Below, one piece after another: positions 1 through 8,797 of a stretch of 15,393 nt of DNA. The stretch lies in assembly GCA_016190585.1 (NCBI GenBank), contig JACPQH010000020.1, positions 1 to 15,393 of the forward strand. Reading direction: 5' to 3'. The position numbers and the translations under genes are program-made. Each line of letters opens with the position of its first letter. Positions within the stretch are counted from its first letter, which is position 1. The notes beneath the pieces were generated by a model. It made no database searches. It was not told where the DNA came from and saw only the letters and a list, made by a program, of their open reading frames with translations. Source of the stretch: Chloroflexota bacterium (GTDB lineage Bacteria; Chloroflexota; Dehalococcoidia; Dehalococcoidales; RBG-16-60-22).

Positions 1-99
1 GAAGTAGAGGAGATACCTGTCGGTCTCCGCCAGTCCCATCTGGTCCATGATGGCGCCCCGGTCCCACGTCATGAACTGCTGCGGCGGCTGCACCTCGAA
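1..99. repeat. 99-bp exact direct repeat, copy 1 (touches window edge)
   Basis: Bases 1-99 are identical to 700-798, an offset of 699 bp or exactly 233 codons. On the minus strand it encodes 33 residues (FEVQPPQQFMTWDRG...RYLLYF) at the junction between a NEW3-like and an IPT-like domain. The match may continue left of the window. Confidence 0.97.
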
Positions 100-3000
100 C
101 TCGAGGTGAGTGTAGAAAATCTTGACCTCGCCGCCGACGGTGGCCGTACCTTTTATCTCCGCCCCGTAGCGGCCCGGCGGGATGTTGGTCGGCGTCAAGG
201 TTAGGGTGGAGCTGCCCGAGCCGCCCGGCGGCACCGTCACCTGGCTGCTGGAAAACGAGGTGGTAACCCCCGGCGGTATCTTGTCGACGCTGAGATTGAC
301 CGTGGCGCCGGTGCCGGACGTGACCCGTACCAGGGTCGTGCCGTTACCGTTGATGGCGATAGGCGGCAGCCAGTCCGGGTCGGCCTTCAGCGTGAAGGCG
401 ACATCGGAGGCCGTTACCTGGAACGACTTCATAACGAACACCGGCGACTCCCCGGCTTTCTGCGCTTCCACGGCGACATCATACCAGCCGGACGCCGTGT
501 TGCCGCCCCACATCGTCTTCGGGACGTTGAACACCAGCATGAAGGCCCCGTTGTCATCGCTGGCCGTGCCCGCCGGCACCGGAAGCTCCACGCCGCCGAA
601 CCGGAGATGCGTCACGCCGGCATCAGGCGGAAAGGCCGTAGCGCTTACCGTCACCTTGGCGCCCGCCTGGCCCACGTTCGGGCTGAGCGTTATCTCCGGG
701 AAGTAGAGGAGATACCTGTCGGTCTCCGCCAGTCCCATCTGGTCCATGATGGCGCCCCGGTCCCACGTCATGAACTGCTGCGGCGGCTGCACCTCGAAGT
801 CCACCGTAACGGGGAACGCCGATTCGTCTTCGGAAGGAATATCGCGGTCCAGGAGCTGGTTGTCGTTGCTGTCGGTCCAACCAACGACGGTCATCATGTA
901 GCGACCGGGTACGAAGCCCTGGACGTAGAGGTTCTCGGATGCCTGGCCGGCGGCCGGTACCAGGATGCTGGTCACCGCCGGGCCGTCGCTGGCCCCCCAG
1001 CGCGCCTGCGCCCCGCCGGGTATCATACCGCCGTCCAGGGTCTCCAAGATGCCCAGCGTGATATTGGCGCTGGAGAAACCGAGGGCCCTGGCGTTAATCT
1101 TGGTCTGGCCGAAGCTCCCTGGCGGGATCGGGGGAATCCAGTTGGGCGCGGCTTCGAGACTGTACGCGGCGCCGCTCCTCATGAGATTGAAGGGTTTGAA
1201 CAGGTTCTGTGACCAGCCGTCGTTTTCCATGCGGAACTCGACATCATACACACCGCCGGCCGCCAGGCCCCATTCGTCGCTGACGACAAACGAGCCGGAG
1301 AAACCGCCGTTATCATCCGCGGTGATGCCGTCCGCGGGCAGGGGCACCGCCTGCCCGGCGAAGTAAATTGCGGTAACGCTGGCATCAGGCGGTAGATTGC
1401 TGCCGGTATAGCTCACCTGGGTTCCGGCCGGGCCGGAATTGGGCGAGAGCGTTACCTCGGGGAAGAAGATGCCGCTGGCGAACTCCGTTCCCTGCCACTG
1501 CTGGTTCCAGGCATTCGGATCGACGCCCATGAAACCGCCCATGAAGTTGGCCGGCGGGCTGACCCGGAACTCCATGGGGACAATTTTCCGGCTGCTCAGG
1601 CTGTCGACGCCGACAATCATGAAGGGATAGGGGCCGGGCGGCAGGTTCTCCGAGGCTTTCAGCGTCAGCCGGGCGTTGACGCTGCCCCCGGCGCTGGTTA
1701 CGGTCACGACCTTGCTGGCCGGCTCCCACACCTGGGTTATGGTACCGAACGGAGTGAACAGGCCCTCTGTACTCAGGGTGACGGTCGGGGTTTTGCCGGG
1801 CAGGCCCTTGACCGTGATGGTGACCTGCCGTCCGCTGGCGTCGCCGGCCGGCACGGGCTCGAGCCACATCGGGCTGACGTTCAGCGTGAAGGTGTCGCTC
1901 CCGCCCGTTATGTTAAACGGGGCCCGGCGAACGGTGTTCTGCACATTGACCTCGACGGGGTACGGCCCGCCGGGAAGTACCGGCACCCGTACCACGGCGG
2001 AGAACGCGCCGGAGGCGTCGGTAGCCACTACCACGCCGGCGGGCGTAACATCGACAGGCCCGATGCGTATAAACGTAAGATTGGCGTTCCTGGGGAATCC
2101 GTAGCCGCTGACGGTTATCTGGTCGCCGGCCGAGCCCGCGTTGGGTGAGGTGGTCACGGTGGCCATACCCATGTCCATGAAACCGGCGGACGGCGTTATT
2201 TCCAGCGTGAAGCTAACGACGATTTCCTGGGAAGCATCCGCGGCGTTGTAGGCGCGGACAGCCACCGGGTACTGCCCGGGCGGCGCGCCGCCGGATATTG
2301 TCAGGCGCAGCTCGCGGCTTTCCATGTTGCCCACCGGCGGCGTGACACTGGTCTCGGTGAAGCTGGGGGTTACACCCACCGGCAGGCCCTCCACCCGGAC
2401 CAACACCGTGGGGCTGGGCGGCGTGTTTACCAGGGAACGCACTACGATGTTGACGCTCCCCGTATCGCCGGCGGTCCTCGCCAGCCAGCCGGGAGACACG
2501 TCGACGTTAAACTTCTGGCCGGACCCGGTAACCTGGAAGCCGAAGTTGCCGTTCAACGTCCCCACGATGACATCTACCGGGTATATGCCCGGCCCGGTGC
2601 TCTGCCCGAAGGCGGTCTCCGGCACCGTGAACACCCCGGAGAACGAGCCGTCGCTGGAGGTGGTTACCGCCTGCTCCAGCACGTCAGTGCCGGCGAAGGT
2701 CAGGCTGGCCACCGCTGTGTCAGCCGGGAAACCGGCGCCGACGAAGGATATCCTGTCGCCGACCCGGCCGTAGCTCGGCATAAGCGACAGCATACCCATC
2801 CCGTAGCCCTGCGGCGGCATGACGGCCAGCTCCAGGTTCACCCTGACCACCTGCTCGCCGGGGTCCCAGGTGTTATTGGCCGTGCTGTCTACCCAGCCTT
2901 CAAGCGTGGCCGGGTACTGGCCCATGGGAATCATGTTGGGCAGCGCCAGCGCCAGGGAGAAGTTGTTCTGGCCTCCCGGCGGCGCGCTGAGGGTGAATAC

Positions 3001-6000
3001 CTGCTGCGCGTTACCGTTCCACCTGGTGGTCACCCCCGGCGGCAGACCCCGGACCGCCATCTTGACGGTCGGGGCGGCGCCGCTCAGCGACTGAAGCATA
3101 CCGGCTGTGCCCGGCTCGCCGCCGGGACCTCCCTGGAGGAAGCTCGGCGACAGCCGAATGGCGAACGTATCGCCGCTGCCAAACACGTTGAAGGGGGCCT
3201 CGGCCTTGGCCGGCCCTATCATGACCCGGACGGGGTAGGTGCCGGCGGTGACCGGTTGGCCGTCAATATTGCCGGGTACGACGAACGCCCCCGAGAACGA
3301 CCCCTGGGGCGAGGTGGTTATCGGCTGGCTCAGGTTGATGGTCCGGCTGCCGAAAGTCAGACTTGAAAACGGCGTGCCGGGCGGGAAGTTGGAGCCGTTG
3401 AAGGTGACGCTGGTACCGGCCACGCCGTTGGCCGGATTGAGCGAAAAGATGGGCATCGAGTAACCGGCGGCCGCGCCGACGCCGATGTCCAGGTTGAGCA
3501 CCTGCTCCTCCTGGTCGTCATAGGCCCTCACCGCCAGGGAGTAGAACCCCATCGGCGTCGACGCCGACGGGACTACTTCCAGGGAGGAGAATACGGTGCC
3601 CCCGATGGGCGGCGCCACGACCACCGGCGACTGCCAGCCGCCGCCGTTAAAACGCCACTGGATATTGGGCGGCCCGTCGACCCGGAGCGTCACATTAGCG
3701 GACGACGAGCCCACCGATTGGACATTAACCGAAGTTGTCGCGGGGCTGCCCGGCGCTGCCTGGAGCATCCGGGGTGACACGTTGAGGTTGAAAGCGGCCT
3801 GCTCGCCGAACAGGGTGAACGCCGCGCTGGCCCGCTTGTCGTCCGGCGGCGCGCCCGCCACGACCTCGATGGGGTACATGCCCGGAGTCAGGCCGGCAGG
3901 TACCTGGATAACCGCCGTAAACGAGCCGGCGCTGTTCGTCGTGATTTCCGGCAGCAGCGGCACGACGTCGTTGGCGCCGACGGGCGGGCCCAGGTACAAG
4001 TGGTCGATGGTCGTATCTGCCGGGAAGCCGCTGCCGCTTATCGTTACCCAGGTGCCGGCGGACCCCATAGTCGGGGTAACATATACTGACGCCATTCCGA
4101 AACCCGCCGGGGGCACGACATCAACCTGGAGCGGCAGGTAGTGCGTCTCGCCCGTGCTGGCGCGCTGCCCCTTGACCGTCACGGTGTAATGTCCGGCCGG
4201 CGCCCAGTCCTGCAGTGTCAGCGTCAGGTCCGTGCCGGCGACACCGCCCGGAGTGGGCGTAACGCTGGCGGACGCGAAGCCGGGGGTGATGTCAGACGCC
4301 GGGTAGCCTTCAAGCGACAGGTTAACGGTAGGTGACGCCGAACCGATCGCCTGTACCTGGATATTGGTGACGGCTGAGCTTCCCTGCTCCACCCACAAAT
4401 TCTGCGGAGATGCCTGGAGCACAAAGGTGTCACCGCCGCCGGTGATGGTAAACGGTTTGCTCACGAACTTGTCGAACGGCGGCGTGCCGGCCCGGAACGT
4501 TACCGGATAGGTACCGGGAGACAGCACCGACGGGACGCGGAAGCTGCCCGAAAAGGTGCCCGCGGACGCCCCGGTCGCCGGAATGTTTATCGTTGGCAGG
4601 CTCTGGCCCGCCAGTATATTCAGGTTGGCAAACCTCAGCTCGGTGACCTGACTGGGTGTTACATTGGTAAATCCCGAGCCGGTGAAGCTAATGGTCCGGC
4701 CTGTCTCGGCGATGGCCGGGTTCAGGTTTACCTGCGCCATGCCGAAGCTGGCCGGCGGCTGCACCGTCAGTTTAAGCGCCACCCGTTGTTCGGCACCGCC
4801 GGTCTCCCACGCCTTGCCCGTCATGAAGTAGGTGCCGGTGGGCGCGGTAAGGCTGGCGGTCAGGCTCAGGTTGCGGAACGCGGAACCGCTGGGCGGCACG
4901 GTGACGGCGCCGGCGCCGGTGGCCGGGGTGTTGACCGGGAGCGCGCCGAAACGGTACTCCAGCCAGTTGGGCGCGCCTTCGATGGCCAGGTTAACCGTCG
5001 CGCCGCTGCCGCCAATTGAGAACAGGTTGACCGAGACCGAGGCGGTATTGCCGCCTGCCTCGGTTGCGACCGTGGCCGCATCAGGCGACAGGCCAAGGGA
5101 GAAGTTGGAACCTTCGCCCAGTATCTGGAAATCCCGCTCAACCATGACATCGGCCGCGCTGAACCTGAGGCGGTAGTTGCCGGAAGGCACTCCGGAGGGC
5201 ACGGTGACGGTGCCGGCGAAGCTGCCAATCACAATGTAGACCGTCGCCGGGGATGTCTGTATCGGGCCGCCGGAGAAGGCCTCGGTTACCGTGACCGGCA
5301 GCCCGCCGGTGTGCGGCGGGAAATTGGCGCCGGTAATGTTGATAATATCACCCGCCCGCCCGTAAGACTGGGACAAAGACACGCTCGGCCCCCACTGGGA
5401 CGCCGGCGGTACGTCGACACTGATGTCAACTACCTTGGCAAGAGGCGGGTCAGCGCTGTCGCCCTCGACGATAACGTGGTACATGGTCGGGTTTACCCAT
5501 TCAGCCACCGATATCGACAGCACGGCGGAGCCCGCCTGCCCGCCGCTCGGGGTCACACTGCCGGCCGACAGGCTGGCGCTGACTCCGGGGGGCCAGCTTG
5601 CGCTGAGCGTCACCGGGCTGTTGAATCCGCTGACGGATGTCACGAAAATCGTTACGTCCGCGGATGTCCCCGGAGCCACCGATATAAAAGAGGGCGAGGC
5701 CGACATCACGAAGTCCGGCCCGCCGCCGGTTGTAATAGTAAGCTGGAACACGGCCACCTGCGACGGTGTAACGGCCTTCACGCCGAAGCTGCCGCCGATC
5801 ATGCTTTCCGGGATGGTAACCGGCGCGCTCCAGGTGCCGTCGAAGTCGACCTGCCCCGTGGCAATGGTCTGTGGCGCCAGGGGACCGGTGTGCCACTGCA
5901 GGCTGACGGCTTCGCCGGGAGTGAACTGGGACGCGAAGAAGTTCGTCTGGCCGCCGGCGGCGACCACGGCGGGTGATGCCGAAAGCAGCGGCTGTCCCGC

Positions 6001-8460
6001 CGCACCGATGTTCACGCTGAAGAAGTAGCCTGTTTGCAGGCCGCCATAGGCGCTGGTCTGGCCGGTGATATTCGCCTGGTAGGTCCCGGACGGCGTCATC
6101 GAACCCGCGCCCAGGGTCAGCGTCACCGGTTTGGTCTCGCCGGGGGCCAGGCTCACCTGGGTGGGGTTCAGGCTCGAAAGAGCCGTTATCTCAGACGGAC
6201 CCTGCAAGGTCAGGGAAACCGTCCCCGAGAAATTATCCAGGGAGGTTATATTGACGGTCTCGGTGATATTGTCCCCGCTGCTGAACATGAAGGAGTACTT
6301 GCCGCCGCCGTGGGCGATGGTGAAACGGGGATACATCTGGACGCCGGTCGTCGCCGAAGGCGAGTTGGACAGGTCCGACCACGAGGGTGTTTCGTCGCCG
6401 GTCCGGACGGCGAAATAATACGTGGTGTCCGCCTCAAGTCCGGAAACGGAGAAGGTCTCCGGCGAGCCCGCGGCCAGCGGCGGGGGCGGATCGGCGACCT
6501 CGGTGGCGGCGTTCCATTTCTCGATGGTGTCGATGACGGCACCAGCGTAGCGAATTTTATAATAGGCAGCCTGCCCGGTCATGTCGTCGTCCCCGGGCGC
6601 CGTCCAGGTGAGGGTGATTGAGTTCGGGGTGGGGCTGCCCGCGGCCAGGTCGGCTATGGCCGCCGGGGGCACGTTATCCGCCGCAACCCCCATCACCGCC
6701 CGGCCGATGGCAATCCGGCTGCCCGCGAAGGCGGTGGCGGCCCCGGCGCCGTCCAGGATAGCGAGTATCCCGGAACCGGGATTGGCGGTGATGCCGGTGT
6801 ACCACATCTGGACAGTCCCATCGAGGTTCACGACCGCAGGCGAACCGACGCCATACCTGTCCCAGGCGTCACCCTCGCCCCCGGCCAGCACCGGATTGGC
6901 GGCATCTTTGACCCAGTTGCTGCCGTTGACGGACGTGGCGTGCCCGATGGCCATATCCAGGCTTTGCAGCAGGGCGTTGTTAAAGGTCAGGGTGTTCTTC
7001 AGGAAGCCGATGACCCCGTTGGTGAGCGCGCGGCCGCCGGTGTACCACATCTGGTAGCCGCCGGAAAGGTCTTTCTTCACTACGGGGGCGAACACCCCGT
7101 GCGAGTCCCATTCCCCGGAGCTGCCTTTGAGAAGGACCGGGGCGGCGTCCCTCACCCAGCTTGAGCCGTCCGTCGAGACGGCGCGGCCGATGCCCGTAAC
7201 CACACCCGCCTGCACTATCGCGTCGATATCCGCGGCGGACTGCGCCGCCAGAACACCTATAAGCTGATCGAAGTCCAGCGAGAAGCCGGTGTAGAACATC
7301 TCGTAGGAGGCGGCACCGTTCTTGATGACCGACGGGGTCGAGACGGCATGCCGGTCCCAGGCGGCGCCGGTACCTTTCTCGAACACCGGGTTGGCGGCGT
7401 CCTTGACCCAGTTGACGCCGTCGCCTGAAACGGCACGACCGATGGCCATGTTGACGCCGTCAACCGCGCTGACCAGGTGCAGCAGCACATCGAGCAGGTA
7501 GGCATCGCCCATGGCCTCCCTGGTATCGGCGATGAGCTTGGCGGCATCCTCCGCGGCGATGTCGCTGATTATCAGGCTGAGGTCGTCAACAGAAAGCAGG
7601 CTGAGATCGGCGATGAGGGGCCGGACCCTGGCGGCGTCAATGTCGGCGGCGGTGTACCACATCTCATAGGTCACGTTACCGCCGGCGTTCTTGACCACCG
7701 AAGGGAAGCCGACCAGCCTGGCGTCCCAGGCGCCCGGCGTGCCTTGAAGGATGTCGCCCTGTTGCTGCCAGGCGCGGCCGTCCGGGGAAGTGGCGTAGCT
7801 TATCACCGAATAGGAACTGTTTATGAGGTCGAGCAGCTCGGCATCGCTCAGGCCCGCCAGGTATTCAATGACCGCCTTGATGTTGGCCGCGTCATTCTGG
7901 GCGACGACCGCGAAATCGAGCGCCAGCAGGTCGGCCACCAGGTTGCCCAGGCCGACATCCCGGATATCGGCGGCAAAACCTTCGATCTTCTCCAGATCGA
8001 AGACCAGGCGGGTATACCACATCTTGTAGGTACTGCTGCCGCTGTCATAAATGACATAGGGCGACCCGGCGGCCGCCCCATCCACGAGCACCGGGTTGCC
8101 GGCGTCTTTGGCCCACCCCTCGCCGGGAGCATCCTCATCAGGCGCGAAGCTGGCGGTGATGGTGTAGCTGCCGTTCATGGTAATGGCGGTGTCGGCCGAG
8201 GCCGGATCGGCGATGGTGGCGGTATCCCCGCCCCAGCTCACGAAGTGATAGCCGGCCTCGGGCACCGCCAGGAGATTGACCACCGTCCCCTGGCTGAAGG
8301 TAAAGGGTCCGGCTCCCGGCGGCTCCACGACGCTGCCGCTGCCGCTCTTGTTGACGGTAAGACTGAACTGGACGCTGGCCCGCGCCCGGCCGGGCATACT
8401 CCCCAGGATGAGCGTCAGAACAACTATGATCAACACCAGCCTTGAGACCAAAGACTTCAT
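1..8460 (-). CDS. Giant secreted multidomain surface protein (propeller, FN3, Ig-like repeats), 3' end outside window
   Basis: I read this frame codon by codon from ATG at 8460 to the window edge and found no stop: 2820 codons, C-terminus missing. The start has a GGAGGT Shine-Dalgarno 8 nt upstream. Residues 1-28 are a signal peptide (MKSLVSR, hydrophobic core, ARA cleavage before Ser29). About 30-106 resemble an InlB/Flg_new-type beta repeat (GYHFVSWGGD). About 113-590 hold five blades with MWYT, MFYT or MWYTG motifs near residues 146, 265, 385, 469 and 550, each with a preceding WVKDAANPV/WDRHGV-type motif, as in five-bladed GH43-like propellers. About 594-700 is a fibronectin type III domain. 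The rest alternates NEW3-like domains (SPxWL, PPG, PxGxY) and IPT-like domains (AGxxVTxSGxxFP, GxFSGxFxVP). No catalytic residues or anchor are visible. Likely an exported adhesin or surface-layer component. Function is inferred; the architecture is seen. Confidence 0.9.
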   Translation of the reverse strand, partial: MKSLVSRLVLIIVVLTLILGSMPGRARASVQFSLTVNKSGSGSVVEPPGAGPFTFSQGTVVNLLAVPEAGYHFVSWGGDTATIADPASADTAITMNGSYTITASFAPDEDAPGEGWAKDAGNPVLVDGAAAGSPYVIYDSGSSTYKMWYTRLVFDLEKIEGFAADIRDVGLGNLVADLLALDFAVVAQNDAANIKAVIEYLAGLSDAELLDLINSSYSVISYATSPDGRAWQQQGDILQGTPGAWDARLVGFPSVVKNAGGNVTYEMWYTAADIDAARVRPLIADLSLLSVDDLSLIISDIAAEDAAKLIADTREAMGDAYLLDVLLHLVSAVDGVNMAIGRAVSGDGVNWVKDAANPVFEKGTGAAWDRHAVSTPSVIKNGAASYEMFYTGFSLDFDQLIGVLAAQSAADIDAIVQAGVVTGIGRAVSTDGSSWVRDAAPVLLKGSSGEWDSHGVFAPVVKKDLSGGYQMWYTGGRALTNGVIGFLKNTLTFNNALLQSLDMAIGHATSVNGSNWVKDAANPVLAGGEGDAWDRYGVGSPAVVNLDGTVQMWYTGITANPGSGILAILDGAGAATAFAGSRIAIGRAVMGVAADNVPPAAIADLAAGSPTPNSITLTWTAPGDDDMTGQAAYYKIRYAGAVIDTIEKWNAATEVADPPPPLAAGSPETFSVSGLEADTTYYFAVRTGDETPSWSDLSNSPSATTGVQMYPRFTIAHGGGKYSFMFSSGDNITETVNITSLDNFSGTVSLTLQGPSEITALSSLNPTQVSLAPGETKPVTLTLGAGSMTPSGTYQANITGQTSAYGGLQTGYFFSVNIGAAGQPLLSASPAVVAAGGQTNFFASQFTPGEAVSLQWHTGPLAPQTIATGQVDFDGTWSAPVTIPESMIGGSFGVKAVTPSQVAVFQLTITTGGGPDFVMSASPSFISVAPGTSADVTIFVTSVSGFNSPVTLSASWPPGVSASLSAGSVTPSGGQAGSAVLSISVAEWVNPTMYHVIVEGDSADPPLAKVVDISVDVPPASQWGPSVSLSQSYGRAGDIINITGANFPPHTGGLPVTVTEAFSGGPIQTSPATVYIVIGSFAGTVTVPSGVPSGNYRLRFSAADVMVERDFQILGEGSNFSLGLSPDAATVATEAGGNTASVSVNLFSIGGSGATVNLAIEGAPNWLEYRFGALPVNTPATGAGAVTVPPSGSAFRNLSLTASLTAPTGTYFMTGKAWETGGAEQRVALKLTVQPPASFGMAQVNLNPAIAETGRTISFTGSGFTNVTPSQVTELRFANLNILAGQSLPTINIPATGASAGTFSGSFRVPSVLSPGTYPVTFRAGTPPFDKFVSKPFTITGGGDTFVLQASPQNLWVEQGSSAVTNIQVQAIGSASPTVNLSLEGYPASDITPGFASASVTPTPGGVAGTDLTLTLQDWAPAGHYTVTVKGQRASTGETHYLPLQVDVVPPAGFGMASVYVTPTMGSAGTWVTISGSGFPADTTIDHLYLGPPVGANDVVPLLPEITTNSAGSFTAVIQVPAGLTPGMYPIEVVAGAPPDDKRASAAFTLFGEQAAFNLNVSPRMLQAAPGSPATTSVNVQSVGSSSANVTLRVDGPPNIQWRFNGGGWQSPVVVAPPIGGTVFSSLEVVPSASTPMGFYSLAVRAYDDQEEQVLNLDIGVGAAAGYSMPIFSLNPANGVAGTSVTFNGSNFPPGTPFSSLTFGSRTINLSQPITTSPQGSFSGAFVVPGNIDGQPVTAGTYPVRVMIGPAKAEAPFNVFGSGDTFAIRLSPSFLQGGPGGEPGTAGMLQSLSGAAPTVKMAVRGLPPGVTTRWNGNAQQVFTLSAPPGGQNNFSLALALPNMIPMGQYPATLEGWVDSTANNTWDPGEQVVRVNLELAVMPPQGYGMGMLSLMPSYGRVGDRISFVGAGFPADTAVASLTFAGTDVLEQAVTTSSDGSFSGVFTVPETAFGQSTGPGIYPVDVIVGTLNGNFGFQVTGSGQKFNVDVSPGWLARTAGDTGSVNIVVRSLVNTPPSPTVLVRVEGLPVGVTPSFTETSVTPPVGNMESRELRLTISGGAPPGQYPVAVRAYNAADASQEIVVSFTLEITPSAGFMDMGMATVTTSPNAGSAGDQITVSGYGFPRNANLTFIRIGPVDVTPAGVVVATDASGAFSAVVRVPVLPGGPYPVEVNVQNTVRRAPFNITGGSDTFTLNVSPMWLEPVPAGDASGRQVTITVKGLPGKTPTVTLSTEGLFTPFGTITQVWEPASKVVTVTSAGGSVNARLTLKASENLPPGPYPFMIVGVDSLSSRKIVPMEFRVSPPANFMGGFMGVDPNAWNQQWQGTEFASGIFFPEVTLSPNSGPAGTQVSYTGSNLPPDASVTAIYFAGQAVPLPADGITADDNGGFSGSFVVSDEWGLAAGGVYDVEFRMENDGWSQNLFKPFNLMRSGAAYSLEAAPNWIPPIPPGSFGQTKINARALGFSSANITLGILETLDGGMIPGGAQARWGASDGPAVTSILVPAAGQASENLYVQGFVPGRYMMTVVGWTDSNDNQLLDRDIPSEDESAFPVTVDFEVQPPQQFMTWDRGAIMDQMGLAETDRYLLYFPEITLSPNVGQAGAKVTVSATAFPPDAGVTHLRFGGVELPVPAGTASDDNGAFMLVFNVPKTMWGGNTASGWYDVAVEAQKAGESPVFVMKSFQVTASDVAFTLKADPDWLPPIAINGNGTTLVRVTSGTGATVNLSVDKIPPGVTTSFSSSQVTVPPGGSGSSTLTLTPTNIPPGRYGAEIKGTATVGGEVKIFYTHLEFEVQPPQQFMTWDRGAIMDQMGLAETDRYLLYF
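700..798. repeat. 99-bp exact direct repeat, copy 2
   Basis: Identical at every base, including third codon positions, to 1-99. The match stops at base 799, and the flanking coding sequence is clearly diverged. This fits a recent partial duplication or gene conversion inside the giant gene. Confidence 0.97.
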
Positions 8461-8468
8461 CTGGGCAT

Positions 8469-8474
8469 ACCTCC
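8469..8474 (-). promoter_or_regulatory. Ribosome binding site of the giant gene
   Basis: The minus strand reads GGAGGT, then 8 nt, then ATG at 8460. Another ATG lies inside the spacer (8468-8466) but is out of frame and too close to the SD. This fixes the start at 8460, which is also where the signal peptide begins. Confidence 0.8.
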
Positions 8475-8538
8475 GATGGTTACTAGCTAGCCGGGCATGC
8501 TTTCGTTAGCGGGCTTTTTGATAGCGGGGTCCCGGGCC

Positions 8539-8570
8539 GGGACCATGCCGGCCCTTCGCCGGATGATCCC
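8539..8570 (-). promoter_or_regulatory. Long hairpin in the 5' leader of the giant gene
   Basis: On the minus strand GGGAUCAU pairs with AUGGUCCC and CCGGC pairs with GCCGG around a 5-nt loop. This gives about 13 bp with one G-U wobble and one bulged C. On the plus strand the wobble becomes a C-A mismatch, so the structure suits the minus-strand transcript. No U-tract follows, so it is not an intrinsic terminator. It lies roughly 80 nt upstream of the start codon. It could be a stability or protein-binding element; its function is unknown. Confidence 0.5.
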
Positions 8571-8594
8571 TGGCGGGTGAATCCGTAAGGGCTT

Positions 8595-8635
8595 ATACGT
8601 ATTTTCATGTAAGTGTTGATACGTACTTTCGTATA
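8595..8635. repeat. Pair of 17-bp direct repeats, possible operator
   Basis: Bases 8595-8611 (atacgtattttcatgta) and 8619-8635 (atacgtactttcgtata) match at 14 of 17 positions and start 24 bp apart. The first contains the perfect palindrome ATACGTAT. The second overlaps the candidate -35 of the plus-strand promoter, and both lie just downstream of the candidate minus-strand start site. The neighbouring LuxR-type regulator is the obvious candidate binder, but that is inference. Confidence 0.45.
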
Positions 8636-8644
8636 TGGTACTAT
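8616..8644 (+). promoter_or_regulatory. Candidate promoter for the regulator/surface-protein operon
   Basis: TTGATA (8616-8621), a 17-bp spacer, then TACTAT (8639-8644). The -10 lies in the 10-bp palindrome TACTATAGTA (8639-8648) shared with the opposing promoter. The predicted start near 8651 leaves a leader of about 147 nt. The -10 matches only 4 of 6 consensus bases. Confidence 0.35.
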
Positions 8645-8671
8645 AGTATATTAGCCATTGTGTTTTGTCCA
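8643..8671 (-). promoter_or_regulatory. Candidate promoter for the giant gene
   Basis: On the minus strand TGGACA (8671-8666), 17 bp, TACTAT (8648-8643), in the only AT-rich part of the intergenic region. The predicted start near 8636 leaves a leader of about 176 nt containing the 8539-8570 hairpin. An alternative -10, TATACT (8650-8645), matches better but has a 15-bp spacer. Confidence 0.45.
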
Positions 8672-8721
8672 GTAGCCTTTTTTCACTGTAAATAGAAGGC
8701 GGCGGCATCTCCGGAGTTTGC

Positions 8722-8738
8722 CGCGGGCTTCGCCCGCG
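8722..8738. repeat. Small perfect GC-rich stem-loop
   Basis: CGCGGGC (8722-8728) and GCCCGCG (8732-8738) form a perfect 7-bp stem with a 3-base loop. It lies in the probable leader of the LuxR-type gene. Only three T follow on the plus strand, so it does not look like an intrinsic terminator. Confidence 0.4.
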
Positions 8739-8797
8739 CTTTGACGTTAAGCTATTTTTAGAAATCAACATATCACCGGTTTTGCGGGGAGGTTGTA

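Noticed and set aside
182..8445. Many plus-strand ORFs, the longest 322 codons at 7477-8445
   Set aside because: They are antisense to the continuous minus-strand frame, encode Arg/Gly/Pro-rich sequence without recognisable domains, and are expected from GC-rich codon bias.
8489..8519. Possible plus-strand terminator (agcc...ggct followed by TTTTT)
   Set aside because: The stem is only four good pairs with mismatches, and no plus-strand gene ends there.
8461..8600. Possible c-di-GMP or other riboswitch in the giant gene's leader
   Set aside because: A few GEMM-like fragments occur, but the conserved core order is absent; only a plain hairpin is supported.
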